Part shown: in pieces, positions 36,521 to 48,500 of the stretch
Layout of the letters: each line of letters begins with the position of its first letter
How positions within the stretch are numbered: the stretch's first letter is position 1
Source of the DNA: Microbacterium aurum
GTDB lineage: Bacteria; Actinomycetota; Actinomycetes; Actinomycetales; Microbacteriaceae
Direction of reading: 5' to 3'
Assembly: GCF_016907815.1 (NCBI RefSeq)
Contig: NZ_JAFBCQ010000001.1
Span: 186,001-250,000 of the forward strand
Length of the DNA stretch: 64,000 nucleotides
The notes under the pieces: generated by a model
Told to the model about the DNA's origin: nothing
Database searches by the model: none
The model's input: the letters and a program-made list of their open reading frames with translations, nothing else
Position numbers and translations under genes: made by a program

Positions 36521-37755
36521 GGGGCGACCTCGATCCGCACCTGCCGGTCGCCGAACTCGAGCACATCGCCCATCCGCACCCGGGTGGGCTCACCCGGCAC
36601 GGCCGGCCGACGCTCGGCGCCGCGGCGCACGACGACGCCGTTCGTGGAGTGACGGTCGATGACCCACAGCGCCGGATCGACGTCGCCGTCGGGCGCGGGG
36701 AGGAGCTCGAAGTGCGTCTTCGACAGCGACAGCGTCTCGTCGCGGATCGGACAGACCATGGCGCCGGTTTCGGGCACGGGGTTGCGGCCGAACAGCGTGC
36801 GACCGTAGACGGCCTGCGTCGCGCCGTCGTCCCACGCCAGTCGCGCGAGGACCTTCTCGCCCGTGGACAAGCGCGTCTGGTCGACGAGATCCGGCAGGAC
36901 CGAGGGGTGCCGGGCGGATGCCGGGGCGGGAGCCGGCGGGACGGGCGCCGCCGGGGGTGTCGCGGCGGGAGCCGACACCGTCGGGACGACGGGCCCTGCC
37001 GCACCGGACCCTGCCGCGCCGGGCACGGCCGCGCCGGGCACCGCCGCCGGCCGTCCCGGCGAGGTGACGCCCGGCACGAACGAGATGACACCGGCCGGGG
37101 GTGCGGCGGCGGCCGTGGCGGGACTGATGACGGTGCGCTCGTCGGGCTCGGCCGCGGGATCCGCTGCGATCGCCGGGGCGGGGTACGGCGCCGGGTACGA
37201 GGCGGGCTTTCCCAGGGGACCAGGGATGCCGGTGCGCGGGGTGGCCCCGGCATCCGTCGTCGCTCCCGCTCCGCTCGCCGTCGTCGCCGGCGCCGCGACC
37301 ACCGCGCCGTGACCGGCGATGTCGGCCATGACGGCGCCGGAGACCTGATCGTGCCAGCCGCGACGCCAGGGCGTCGGGTCGAACAGCGGCGAGAACATGC
37401 CCACGATGATGGCGGAGCCGAGGCCCCAGATGACGTTGCGCAGCAGGGCACGGCTGAACCCGAGCGGGGCGTCGTCGCTGTCGCGCACGAGACGCAGGCC
37501 GAGCGCCCGCATGCCGATCGACCCGCCGCCGCCCTGCATCAGCGAGTAGACGAAGAACCAGCCGATCGCGACGGCGTAGGCGCCGATGCTGGCGGCGATG
37601 AGCGGGAATCCGCCCTCGGTGCCCAGCGAGATGCCGCCGAGCACGGCGGCCGCCACCAGCAGCACGATGAGGGCCACCGCACCGTCGATGAGGTACGCCC
37701 CGATCCGCCGGCCGAGCAGGGCCGGGCGGCGTGCGAGATCCGGCGCCGCGCTCAT
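36517..37755 (-). CDS. RDD-family membrane protein with C-terminal FHA domain
   Basis: A 412-residue protein. The N-terminal 145 residues form an RDD membrane domain with RRIGAYLIDGAVALIVLL, the motif IGMRALGLRLVRD and the closing WHDQVSG, giving about three transmembrane helices. An Ala/Pro-rich linker follows, and the last 100 residues form an FHA domain (LFGRNPVPE, SLSKTHFELL, IDRHSTNGVVV). It can bring a phosphothreonine-binding module to the membrane. The ATG at 37755 is used because of the ATGA overlap with the transglutaminase-like gene. Confidence 0.85.
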   Translation of the reverse strand: MSAAPDLARRPALLGRRIGAYLIDGAVALIVLLVAAAVLGGISLGTEGGFPLIAASIGAYAVAIGWFFVYSLMQGGGGSIGMRALGLRLVRDSDDAPLGFSRALLRNVIWGLGSAIIVGMFSPLFDPTPWRRGWHDQVSGAVMADIAGHGAVVAAPATTASGAGATTDAGATPRTGIPGPLGKPASYPAPYPAPAIAADPAAEPDERTVISPATAAAAPPAGVISFVPGVTSPGRPAAVPGAAVPGAAGSGAAGPVVPTVSAPAATPPAAPVPPAPAPASARHPSVLPDLVDQTRLSTGEKVLARLAWDDGATQAVYGRTLFGRNPVPETGAMVCPIRDETLSLSKTHFELLPAPDGDVDPALWVIDRHSTNGVVVRRGAERRPAVPGEPTRVRMGDVLEFGDRQVRIEVAP

Positions 37756-40142
37756 CGGCTGCCCTTCCGCGCCGCCCACGTCCCCTGCACGCGGGTGCGG
37801 AGGCTCCCGATCGCCCCGCCGATGCCGCTCCCCGCCGCGCGCCACAGCGCGGCCGGTCCACCCGCCGTGCCACCGCGGCGCAGCGACCGCAGGCTCAGCC
37901 GCGCGCGCAGGCGCTGCCACAGCGACGTGGACCCTCTCATCTCACCGACGATATCGTCCACCTCGCGCCAGAACGCCTCCACGTCCTCGGGCGCGGGATC
38001 GCCCGGACCGTAGACGTCGAGATCGGCGCGGGTGGCGAGCTCGGTGACCCGCGGCTGGGCGAACGCCGCCCCCACGACGGCGGCGCTCTCGCTACGAGTC
38101 GCCCCGGCGACGACGGGGGCACGCAGGTCGACGGCCGAGTCGACGAGCTCGTCCCAGCCGCCCGAGATGCGGTCGGCGGTGCGTGCGGCGCTGCGTCGGC
38201 GGGCGCGGCGGGCGCCCTTGACGACGCCCATCACGATGAAGGGGGCGGCAAGCAGCAGCAGCACGCCCAGGCCGATTCCGCCGTACAGCAGCACCGGGCC
38301 GAGCCAGTCGATGCCGGCGGCTTCGTCGTCCTCCTGCTCGCGGTCCTCCGCGATCGCGGGCGGCAGGTCGGCGGGCTCCTGCGCGGGCGGCGGCGGCTGC
38401 AGCACCTGCGGCTTCGGGTTGGCCCGCGGCTTCGTGGTCTGGTCGTTGGGCTGGTTGTCTTCGTCGGGCGTCGGGTCGAACGTGACCCACCCGACGTTCT
38501 CGAACGCGATCTCGACCCAGGCGTGCAGGTTGTCGCCGGTGGCCGTGAAGACGGCGCCGCCCTGGCCGTCCTCACCCGGGTGCCACCCCATCACGACGCG
38601 CGCCGGTATGCCGAGCTGGGTCGCCATGAGCGCCATCGCGACGGCGTACTGCTCGTCGTCGCCGATCATCTGGTCGCCGCCGAAGAGCGTCGTGATGCGG
38701 CTCGCCCCGTGCCCCGAGAGCGAGAGCACGTCGTCGGCGAGACCGTGGCTGAAGAACCCGTCGGTGTGCAGCCAGCTCTCCAGCGCCCGCGCCCGCTCGA
38801 TGGGCGTCTCGGCGTCGGCGACCGCCTTCGACGCGAGATCGGCGATCTTCTCCGGAATGCCGGTCTGCTTGGGCATCTTCAGCGCGGCGAACGGCACGTC
38901 GGCCAGTGCCGCGTCGGACGGCTGCTCGGGCACGACGGTGGTCATCGTGTACGCGTCGCCGGCGGCGAGGCCGCCGGGGGCCACGGCGGTGCCGGTCGCG
39001 TCGTTGAAGTGCGTCGTGCGGGCCAGCTCCGCGGCGCGCGGACCGTCGAAGGCGAACGAACGGACCGACCCGACATCGGGCACCCACACGCCGGCGAGCT
39101 CGCCGATCTCGACGCGCACCGTGGCGGGTGTGCCCTCCGCGGCCGGCGACATGTTCGAGCGGATCGGGGTGAAGGCGCTGGACGAGCCGGCGCCGTCGTC
39201 GGAGACGTTGTAGACGATGCCGTCGTACGCGTCCATCGTCGCCAGCCGCACCCGGCCGTCCTCGGGGAGCCCGGTCACGGTGAACAGGGTGGTGTCGGCG
39301 TCGTCGCGGACGTAGCCGCGGAAACTCTGCAGCGGGCTCGGGTACTGCGTGATGTCGAACGGCGGCACGACGAAGTCGCGCAGGATGTAGCGCGGCACCG
39401 GCGGCGCGGCGACGGCGGCGGTCGTGACGCCGACGCCGGTCGCGACGGCCAGCACGGCACCGGCGGCCACGAGGCGGCGCGTGCGGGAGCTCCGCACCGA
39501 CTCGGCATCCGACGCCCCTGCCGACTCGACGCGGACGGCGGCGCGGTCGTGCTCCCACGAGCGACGCAGCGCGAGCCAGACGATGGCGACGACGGCGAGG
39601 AGCACGCCCTGCACGATCGGCGCCGCCGGCTGCGCCACGCCCAGCAGGATCGTCGCCACCAGCACGACGACCGCCGGCAGCAGGGCCCACGCGGCGTGGC
39701 GCGCGCGCAGCGCGAGCGAGCCCGTCAGCACGCCCCCGACGAGGGTGAGGATGAAGGGGACGATGAGGTGACCGTCGGCTGCCGCGACCGGCGGCACCGT
39801 GGTCAGCAACTGCTTCCAGGACGTGACGGTGCCGATCGCCAGCTGCTGCAGGGTGTCGAGGGTGGGCACGATGCCCAGGAGCGCGGTGTGGGGCAGCGCG
39901 AGCGCGCCGCCGAAGACGATGTACGCGCCCACCGTCGCACCGGCGAGGCTCAGGATCCCCCACCGCTGACGGGCGCCCAGCCACGCCAGCGCGAGACCCA
40001 GCGCGAGGCCGCCGAGGGCGGCCACGAGGTACTGGGGCGAGTCGAACGTGGGCGCGAAGCCGATGACCGACACGAGCAGCATCAGCGCGGCGGCGGCCAG
40101 GTCGACCAGCACGATGCGGGTCGAGCGGGCGGCGGCTCTCAC
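37752..40142 (-). CDS. Transglutaminase-like membrane protein (TgpA type), catalytic Cys replaced
   Basis: A 796-residue protein: about six N-terminal membrane helices, a large outer domain, another helix near 600-620 and a cytoplasmic tail. The transglutaminase-like core is recognisable from GDDEQYAVAMALMATQLGIPARVVMGW and NLHAWVEIAFENVGWVTFDPTP, which supply the His and Asp of the triad. The position of the nucleophilic Cys is Asp-Asp-Glu, so peptide transfer or proteolysis is unlikely and the fold may act as a binding module. The GTG at 40142 overlaps the DUF58 stop as GTGA. Confidence 0.87.
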   Translation of the reverse strand: MRAAARSTRIVLVDLAAAALMLLVSVIGFAPTFDSPQYLVAALGGLALGLALAWLGARQRWGILSLAGATVGAYIVFGGALALPHTALLGIVPTLDTLQQLAIGTVTSWKQLLTTVPPVAAADGHLIVPFILTLVGGVLTGSLALRARHAAWALLPAVVVLVATILLGVAQPAAPIVQGVLLAVVAIVWLALRRSWEHDRAAVRVESAGASDAESVRSSRTRRLVAAGAVLAVATGVGVTTAAVAAPPVPRYILRDFVVPPFDITQYPSPLQSFRGYVRDDADTTLFTVTGLPEDGRVRLATMDAYDGIVYNVSDDGAGSSSAFTPIRSNMSPAAEGTPATVRVEIGELAGVWVPDVGSVRSFAFDGPRAAELARTTHFNDATGTAVAPGGLAAGDAYTMTTVVPEQPSDAALADVPFAALKMPKQTGIPEKIADLASKAVADAETPIERARALESWLHTDGFFSHGLADDVLSLSGHGASRITTLFGGDQMIGDDEQYAVAMALMATQLGIPARVVMGWHPGEDGQGGAVFTATGDNLHAWVEIAFENVGWVTFDPTPDEDNQPNDQTTKPRANPKPQVLQPPPPAQEPADLPPAIAEDREQEDDEAAGIDWLGPVLLYGGIGLGVLLLLAAPFIVMGVVKGARRARRRSAARTADRISGGWDELVDSAVDLRAPVVAGATRSESAAVVGAAFAQPRVTELATRADLDVYGPGDPAPEDVEAFWREVDDIVGEMRGSTSLWQRLRARLSLRSLRRGGTAGGPAALWRAAGSGIGGAIGSLRTRVQGTWAARKGSR

Positions 40143-41518
40143 GACAGCACCTTCCGCACGGCACGCGGGAGCTGGTCGAGGTCGCCGATCGTGACGACGT
40201 CGGCCTCGCCGATGCGCTTGAGGGCCGGCGCGTCCACGCGGGAGTCCGCGACGATCGCGAGCGCGCGCACGCCCAGCGGCAGCCGCGAGCACGCCAGGCG
40301 CAGGTCCGCGGCATCCGTCTTCGATCCGGTCACGAGCACGACGACCGCCGCCTGCGGGGCGTGCGCGGCGATCGAGCCGGCGAGCGCGACGACGCCGCCG
40401 GAGCGCGGACGTGAATGCTCGAGCATCGACAGCTCGTCGAGGAAGCGCCGCGCCGTGATCGAGCGGACGGGACCGTGCTGCGTGCGCGCATCGAGGATGC
40501 GGGAGTCGCGCAGCGCCCGCAGACCCACCGACGCCGCGGCGGAGATCGCGACCTCGAACTCCTCCGGGTCGCGGTACTCGTCGGGGTGCGTCGACAGGCC
40601 GACGACGAAGTGCGAGCGACGGGTCTCCTCGTACTGGCGGACCATGACCTCGCCGACCCGGGCCGTCGACTTCCAGTGCACATGCCGGAGGTCATCGCCC
40701 GGCTGGTATTCGCGCAGGGCGTGGAACGACACGTCGTCGCGGGACAGGTGCTGCGCCGGCAGGCCCTCGAGGTCGCGCAGGTGGCCGAGCGAGAGGCCGT
40801 CGAGGCTCGTCGTCCGCGGGTGGACGTACAGGTCCACGGCCTGGCGCCGGTCGTTGGTGCGCTCGAAGAGGCCGAGCGGATCGCCCCGCCGGACGCTGAC
40901 GGGACCCACCGACAGCACGCCGCGCCGCGACGTCGGGATCGCGAAGACCTCCTCGTGCTCCTGCGCGGGCGCCAGGCGCGGCACCTGGAAGACGCCGCGG
41001 CCGGCGCCGACGGGCAGCACGACCTCGGACGGCAGGATCGTGCGGGAGGTGTTGTTGACGAGCGTGAGACCGCCGACCGCCCGTTCGCCGACGACGACGT
41101 GCGTGCGGGTGAGGTCGAGCTCGATGTCGTAGCTCGTGCGGCCGAACAGGAACGCGACGCACAGCACGATCACGGCCGACAGCACGGCGGCGGCGACGAG
41201 GAACTCCTCCCAGCCGAACGCGAGCGCGAGCCACCACACCACGACGGTCGAGGCGATCAGCACCCAGCCGAGCGGGCGGATGACCTCGGCGACGGCACGG
41301 CCGACGCGGGCGGTGGACCGCCACGCCGACTCGACGCGCTCCCGCCACTTCTCGCCCCGGGTCGCCTCGCGCGCCGCGACGAGGGTCGCCCCGGCATCCG
41401 TCGCCTCTTCCGCGACGTCGTCCGCCGGCTGCGTATCCGGTGCGACGGGTGCGCCGGACACGCCGGCGTCCCGTCGCGCACGGCGCGACGGGGCCAGGGT
41501 CTCCGGCGCCTGGGTCAT
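40139..41518 (-). CDS. DUF58-domain membrane protein
   Basis: A 459-residue protein: an N-terminal cytoplasmic Ala/Arg-rich stretch, two transmembrane helices (about 83-128) and a soluble region with the DUF58 signature FHALREYQPGDDLRHVHWKSTARVGEVMVRQYEE. DUF58 proteins have a von Willebrand A-like fold and are the regular partners of MoxR ATPases, to which they are thought to be substrates or adaptors. Its start shares one base with the MoxR stop (TGATG). Confidence 0.92.
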   Translation of the reverse strand: MTQAPETLAPSRRARRDAGVSGAPVAPDTQPADDVAEEATDAGATLVAAREATRGEKWRERVESAWRSTARVGRAVAEVIRPLGWVLIASTVVVWWLALAFGWEEFLVAAAVLSAVIVLCVAFLFGRTSYDIELDLTRTHVVVGERAVGGLTLVNNTSRTILPSEVVLPVGAGRGVFQVPRLAPAQEHEEVFAIPTSRRGVLSVGPVSVRRGDPLGLFERTNDRRQAVDLYVHPRTTSLDGLSLGHLRDLEGLPAQHLSRDDVSFHALREYQPGDDLRHVHWKSTARVGEVMVRQYEETRRSHFVVGLSTHPDEYRDPEEFEVAISAAASVGLRALRDSRILDARTQHGPVRSITARRFLDELSMLEHSRPRSGGVVALAGSIAAHAPQAAVVVLVTGSKTDAADLRLACSRLPLGVRALAIVADSRVDAPALKRIGEADVVTIGDLDQLPRAVRKVLS

Positions 41519-42489
41519 CAGCTCGCGGCCCGCGCGAGCGGAGCCTCGACCGCCGTGAGCGCACGCTGGACGACGGTCTCAGCAGTGGTGCCGGAGAACT
41601 CCGCCTCGGGGTCGAGCACGAGACGGTGCGCCCACACCGGCACGGCGAGGGTCTTGATGTCGTCGGGGATCACGAAGTGCCGGCCCTGCGAAGCGGCGTA
41701 CACCTTCGCGACCCGCATCATCGAGATCGCGCCGCGCACCGAGACCCCGAGACGCGTGGCCTCCGACGCGCGGGTGGCCTCGACCAGCTGCGCCGCGTAG
41801 CGCGCGACCGCGGGATCGATGTGGACGGATGCCGCGAGGTCGGCCATGTCGGCGACGGCACCGGTCGTGATGACCGGCGACAGGTTCGCCGAGGGGTTGC
41901 GGTCGACGGCGCCCGCGAGGATCCGCTCGGCGACGGCGAGCGAGGGATAGCCGATCGAGGTCTTCAGCATGAAGCGGTCCAGCTGCGCCTCGGGCAGCTT
42001 GTACGTGCCGGACTGCTCGATGGGGTTCTGCGTCGCGATGACGAGGAACGGCCTGCCCACCTCGTGCGCGACGCCGTCCACGGTGACGCGGGACTCCTCC
42101 ATGACCTCCAGCAGGGCCGACTGCGTCTTCGGTGAGGCACGGTTGATCTCGTCGGCCAGCACGATCGAGGCGAACACCGGGCCGCGGTGGAACTCGAACC
42201 GGTGGTTCTGCTGGTCGTAGATCGTGACGCCGGTGACGTCGGAGGGCAGCAGGTCGGGCGTGAACTGGATGCGGGTGCTCGTGCCCTGCACGCTCGCCGC
42301 GATCGCCTTGGCGAGGCTCGTCTTGCCGGTGCCCGGCGCGTCCTCCAGCAGCACGTGGCCTTCGGCGAGCATCGCCGAGAGCACGAGGCCCACCACCTCG
42401 CGCTTGCCGAGCAGGGCCTGGTCGACGTTGTCGACGAGGCGCGTGAAGGTGTCGCGGAACCACGCCGCCTGTTCCGGGGTCATGCTCAT
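41518..42489 (-). CDS. MoxR-family AAA+ ATPase
   Basis: A 323-residue chaperone-type ATPase. Walker A is APGTGKTS (51-58), Walker B IVLADEINRASP (109-120), with sensor 1 ATQNPIEQSGTY and the C-terminal lid. MoxR proteins help assemble or activate partner proteins, usually DUF58/VWA proteins encoded next door, as here. The ATG at 42489 is preceded by GAGGAAC; a second ATG 6 bases later is possible. It lies 52 bp after the giant Ig-like gene. Confidence 0.93.
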   Translation of the reverse strand: MSMTPEQAAWFRDTFTRLVDNVDQALLGKREVVGLVLSAMLAEGHVLLEDAPGTGKTSLAKAIAASVQGTSTRIQFTPDLLPSDVTGVTIYDQQNHRFEFHRGPVFASIVLADEINRASPKTQSALLEVMEESRVTVDGVAHEVGRPFLVIATQNPIEQSGTYKLPEAQLDRFMLKTSIGYPSLAVAERILAGAVDRNPSANLSPVITTGAVADMADLAASVHIDPAVARYAAQLVEATRASEATRLGVSVRGAISMMRVAKVYAASQGRHFVIPDDIKTLAVPVWAHRLVLDPEAEFSGTTAETVVQRALTAVEAPLARAAS

Positions 42490-42541
42490 GTCTTCTCGTT
42501 CCTCGTGTCTCTCGGTTTGTCGTGCGGTGACATTGACGGCG

Positions 42542-45500
42542 CTAACCGCGCGGCCACCATGTCTTCTCGGTGTCGACGCCGCCGCCCCAGCCGATGATGT
42601 CCACCCAGACGTCGTAGCCGTCCGCGCCCAGTCGGCACTCCAACTGGGCCGAGCCGTTACCGGTGAAGTCGATCGTCGCTCGGTAGTTGTTGAAGCCGTC
42701 GCCGGCGCCACCACCGCCCAGTGCACCGTTGTAGCAGTCGACACCGCGCGGACCGGCATCCATGTTCTGCCAGTTGACGACGAAGTAGTAGCAGCCGTTG
42801 ACACACGACTGCGGGGCGGCCGCACCGCGCGTGACCCACACCCGCGGCGGGGGCTTGGGCTGTGTCGTCGCCGACCTCGACACCGTCGTGGTCTGCCCCG
42901 CAGCGCTCGTGCGCACCTCGATGGTGCCGGTCGCGCTGTAGCCGTACCCCTTCGAGTACGATCCGCTCGCATCGCGGCTGATCAGGGCCCCGTCGACGTA
43001 CACCTCCGTCGAGATGTCCCGTCCGTTGCGGCCCGGCGAACTCCACGAGTAGCTGATCGCCCGGTCTCCACCGCTCGCCGAGGCGCTCGGGTTTCCGATC
43101 GGGCCGTAGGGTGCCACAGCGTTGGAGGTGTTGGATGCCGTGCTCGCGAACTGCGATCCGTCGACGGTCGACACGGCGCGCACGCGCACCGTGTAGGTGC
43201 CGTTGTTGGCCACCTGGGAACCTGCGATCGTGCCGGAGCCGCCCGAGCCGCCCGATGCCCAGTCGCCCCTCCACGTGCCCCCGTCCACCGAGTACTGGTA
43301 CTGGATCTCCGAGGACGCGGCGCCGTTGGCCGCACCGGCTATCCACGTGACGCCGACCTGGTTGTTCCCCTCGCTCGCCGCGACACCCGTGGGGGCACCC
43401 GGCGCGGTCACGCCGCGACGGGGCGCCGAGGTGGGGCTGTACTCCCCCCACCCGGCCTTGTTCTGGGCGCGCACGTCGAAGGTGTAGTTCGTCGTCGAGG
43501 TGTCCACGACGACGGCCTGGCTCGTCTGCCCGGCAGGTACCGGCACGGTCTTCACGACGGTCGAGCCCTGCTTGACGCGCAACTGGTAACCCGAGATCGC
43601 GTCGCCGTTGTTCGCGGGCTGGTTCCAGTTCACCTCGATCTGCGCCTGCGAGCCGACCGGGTCGAGCAGCGTCGTCGTCGGTGAGTTCGGAGCGACCGGG
43701 GGCGCGGCGGGCACCATCGTGGCCGACCACGGGCTGAAGTCGCTCGGCTCGGGCGCACGGTTGTGCGCCCGCACGCGCACCTGATAAGCGACCCCGTTCT
43801 CCAGGCCCTCCCAGACGGTGTTCGTGGCTCCGACACCGGTCTTCTGCACGATGCCCGACGGCGGCGCCGGCGAGATCTCCAGCGTGTACGTCTCGACGGG
43901 CGAGCCCTCGGTGCGCGGCGTCGTCCACGCGACCTTGAGGCTCCGGTCGCCGAACGCGAGCGTCGGCGGGGCCGGTGTGTCGGGGCGCACGTCGGGGCGC
44001 GCCGTCTCCGACGGCACCGACGGGTCGGAGGCGCCGACCTTGTTGGTCGCGATGACGGTGAAGTTGTACTCGACGTTGTTCGTGAGCCCATCGAGGGTGC
44101 ACGTCGTCGAGGCGCACTGCTTCATGTAGCCGCCGGTCGTCGAGGTCACCGTGTAGCCGGTGATCGGCGAGCCGTTGTCGATGGGCGGCGTCCACGACAG
44201 CACGACGGTGCGGCTCTGCACGCTCGACACGACGGGCTTGCCGGGCGCGTCGGGGCGCCCCTGCACCGTGATGCGGATGCGGCCTTCGACGGCGCGGTCG
44301 GCGTCCTCCGTGGCATCCATCACCCGGTAGCGCACCACGACGGTGCCGACGTAGGTCTTGTTGCTCGTGACCTCGACGCGGTCGCCCTTCAGCGTCACCT
44401 GGGCCTGACCGGTCTCGAGCACGGCGCTGTCGAGCGTGAGCGGCTTGTCGGGGAACGGGTTGACGTCGTTGGCGAGCACGGCGACCGACTCGGTCGAGCC
44501 CTGGTCGGACTGTTCGATGACGTCGTCGTTCGCGCTCGCGAGCTGGCGGGTGGATGCCGTGACCTCGACCGAGATCGTCGCCTCGGCCGGCTCGGTCTCG
44601 CCGTCGTCGGCGGTGACCGTCAGCAGCGCCCGTGTGCCCTTCGCCGTGTTCGCCGCGGCGGAGACCCGCAGCGTCGTACCGTCGACATCGGCCGTGAGCC
44701 CCTGGGGGGTCGAGCCCTTCAGCTCGAACGTCAGGTTGCCCTGGTCCTCGGGGTCGGGGTCGGTCGCGAGCGCGGCGAGGTCGAGCGCCGACGCCTCCTC
44801 GCCCGGCGCGACGTTCATCGAGGCGCCCACCATCGTCGGCGACTGGTTGTCGGGCGGCAGCACCGTGATCGGGATCGTGAGCGTCGCCTTGCGGCCGGCG
44901 GGATCGTCCGGCCCGTCGCCGTCGGTCACCTCGAACGTCAGCGCATCGGTGCCGAAGTAGCGGTCGGCGGAGGTGTAGACGAGCGTGCGCTGGTCGGTGA
45001 ACAGCTGGTCGCCGTTCGCGTGCGCGGCCGTGACCTTGGCGGCCTCGGTGATGACGACGTCCTTTCCTCCCGCGGCGCGCACGTAGTCCTTCAGCGGCAG
45101 CTCGATCGTCTCGCCGCTCTTGACCTCGACGGCGTTGGTGGAGATGAGGCTCGGCGGCAGCTCGCTGAGGGCGGGAACGCGGATGAAGGCGGATGCCGAC
45201 TGGTCGTCCTCGTCGGTGACGGTGTAGGTGATCAGCTGCGCGGTCTCGCCGAGCGTCACGCGCACCGTGCCGTCGCGGAGGACCCGGGCGCCGTCGCCGC
45301 CGGCGCCGAGCGTGACGGTGAGGGCGCTCTTGGTGCCGTCGGGGTCGTCGTCGTTGTCGAGCACGGCGACGTCGGCGGTGCCATCGTCCTGCACGTCTTC
45401 GGCGCGGACACGGTCGTCTCGGGCGATGGGGCGCTCCAGCGGCACGTCCTCGTCGACGGTGATCTGCACGCTCGTGGTCGCGCGCAGTCCGCGCTCGTCG

Positions 45501-48500
45501 GTGATCGCGTACTGGACCGAGGTGTTCATCTCCTCGTCGGGCGAGGTGATCAGCAGGTACTTGCCGCTCGTCTTCGCCTTCAGGCCGGGGACACCGTCGG
45601 GCACCGTGACGGCGTCGTCGGGGGCGAAGCCGACCTCGTCGCCGTCGGGGTCGGTGTCGTTCGCGAGCACCGGCAGCGCCACTTCGCGCCCGGGGCGCAT
45701 GACCACGGCATCCCGCACCGCGTAGGGCGCCTGGTTGGTCGAGGCGGCCGGGGCGATGCCCACCTGGATCGTCGCGGTGCCCTCCTTGCCCAGCCGGTCG
45801 CGGACGCGATAGGTGAAGGTGTCGGAGCCGATCGCGTCGTCGTAGGCCTCGTAGGTGAAGCTGTTCGACGTCGTCTCGGCGATGCGGCCCTTCTTCGGAG
45901 CGTCGGCGATGCCGACGAGCTCGACGGAGTCGCCGTCCTCGTCGATGCCGTCCAGCGGCACCGGGATCTCGACGCGGGACGCGCTGAGCGTCCGGGCGGT
46001 GAGGTCGCGGGGGCGCGGGGCGGAGTTGGCCTCGTCGTTGCGCGGCAGGATCTGGATCGTGACGTAGGCGGCATCGTGCTGGCCCGTGGAATCCACGGCC
46101 TGGTACGTCGCGTAGACGGTCTTCGGCTCGTCGCCGGCGCGGAAGCGGACGGTGTCCTCCGACACGAATGCCTCGCCGTCGGCGGCGTCGATGAGCGGCG
46201 GCACGAGGTCGGGCTCGACGTGGATCGTGTCGCCATTGGGGTGGTAGTCGTTCTCGAGCACCGGGATCGTGACCGTGTCACCGACGCGCACGACGACCTG
46301 GTCGTCGTTGGCGACCGGCGGGCGCAGCCGCGCGGGGGCGGGCACCGGGATCACGACGATCTCGCCGTCGGCCGACTGCGAGCCGTTGGAGATCGTGTAG
46401 CCGACGCGCACCTGCTGGTCGATCGAGGCGAGATCGGTGATGCGGATGGTCTCGTGACCGAGAACGGCCGCGGCGACACCCGTGCCGGAGTCGACCGTGA
46501 CCGACTGCACGACGAGGATGCCGCCGGCGGGGTCGGTGTCGTTGGAGAGCACGTTCACGAGCACCTCGCCGCCGCTCGGCAGCAGGGCCACATCGCGCAC
46601 CGCGACCGGGGGCAGGTCCTCGTTGGACTCCGGCAGCACGTCCACGCGCACGAGGCCGGGCACCGAGTTCGGGCCCGCCGAGACGAGGTACTGGGCGTAG
46701 TAGGTGCCGGGGGCTGCCGCCGTGAAGGTGAAGGTCTTGTCGGCGAAGTCGGGCGTGATGGTGGCGCCGGGCACCTCGTCGACACGCGTCAGGCGCAGCT
46801 GCTCGCTGCCGGAGCTGGTGTCGTTGGTCAGCGGCGCGACGGTCACCGAGCGCCCGGCGCGGGTGACGACGTGGTCGGCGTTGGTGATCGGCACGGTCGT
46901 GCCGAGCGGTCGGATGTCGTAGCGCGCGACGCCGGCGCCGCGATCGGTGCCGTCGGAGACGACGATCGGCACGTCCTTGCGCCCCTGCACCCCGCCGATC
47001 GCGCGGTAGGTGATCTGCCCGTCGGAGGTGAAGTCGGCCTCGTCGCCGCCGTCGGCGACGACGTCGAGCAGGAAGATGTCGTCGCCGTCGGGGTCGATCC
47101 AGTCCGGCAGCACGTTGTACGAGGCGGTGCCGCCCGACTCGACCGTGATGGGCGTCGTGCGCTTCTGCACCGGCGCGGAGTTCACGTCGAACGGGTGGAC
47201 CGAGAGGGTGACGGATGCCGTGGCCTCGCCGCCGCGGCCGTCCTGCACGGTGTACCGGAAGCTCGTCGACCCGGTGGCGTCGTCGGGCGTCGTGATCTGG
47301 AGGGCGGCGCCGTTGTGGATCGGCTCGACCGTGCCGAAGCCCGGGACCTGCGAGACCGCCGCGACGAGGACGTCGCCGTCGGCATCCGTGTCGTTGTCGA
47401 GCACCGGGAGCACCGTCGTGCGGCCGGGACGGATGCCGTATTCATCGTCCTGCGCGACGGGAGGGGTGTTCTGGTCGGTGCGCTCGGGGAGGGTGGTCTG
47501 CACCGTCTCCTCGGTGGTCTCCTCCTCCTCTTCGCCCTCGCCCTCCGGCGGCGTGATGTCCTGCCAGTTGTCGACGCGCTGCATCGAGTCCGACGCCATC
47601 CACGCCGCCCCGCCGAACACGTCGTTGAGGACGACCACGTCGCGGTTGACCCGGAAGCGCAGGATGCTCGTCGGCTCGATGCCGGGCACCTCCTGCACGA
47701 CGTCGTCCGCCTCGCCCGGGCAGTCGCGCACGTAGCGGCCGGACCCCGACCATGCGCCGTAGGCGCACCCGGCGACGTAGACGGGCTGCGCGGCCGTGCC
47801 CTTAGCGCCGCCGGCATCCGTCGTCACCGGGTCACCGCCGCCGAGCGGCACGCGCACGAGCGCCGTCGGGGTCGCGAGCGTCACGGCATCCGCCGTGCCG
47901 GAGGGCTCCTGCAGCACGGCATCGGCGGGGACCTCGACCCGCGAGCCGTCGCTGCCGTAGAGCGTGTTCGTGTCGTGATCGAGCACGAACGCGATCGTGC
48001 CGACGACGGTGATCGACAGCTCGTGGTCCTTCGCGACGCCCTCGAGGGTGCGCGAGGACTTCTCGACCGTCGCGCCCTCGTCGCCGGGGCCGTAGGAGCG
48101 CAGGGCGCCGTCTTCGGCGGAGACCGCGTAGACCGTGCCGTCGACACCGACCGCCACCTGGGCGTTCTCGCCCACGTCGGCGACCGGTTCGCTGCCCTCG
48201 GCGCCGATGCCGCTGACCGCAGTGAACGGGCTCGCCCACAGCGACCCGGACGGCTCCAGGACGGCGACGGTGCCCGACCCCATCGCGATCTCGGAGCCGG
48301 GGGCGATGTCGGCGGAGTCGGACATGATGACGCGCGCCGGGTCGATCGCCGAGATGGAGGATGCCGTGCCGTCGACGACCAGCACGCGCGAGCCGCTCTG
48401 CAGCAGGTCGTAATCCGCGGAGCCGGTGCGCAGTCCGCCGTCGAGGACGCGGGAGGAGTGGTTGAAGTGTCCGACGAGCAGGCTCGACTGCTTCGTGACC

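Noticed and set aside
37731..41132. A 1133-codon antisense open frame over the transglutaminase-like and DUF58 genes.
   Set aside because: Same GC-shadow effect; the opposite strand encodes two recognisable families with overlapping starts and stops.
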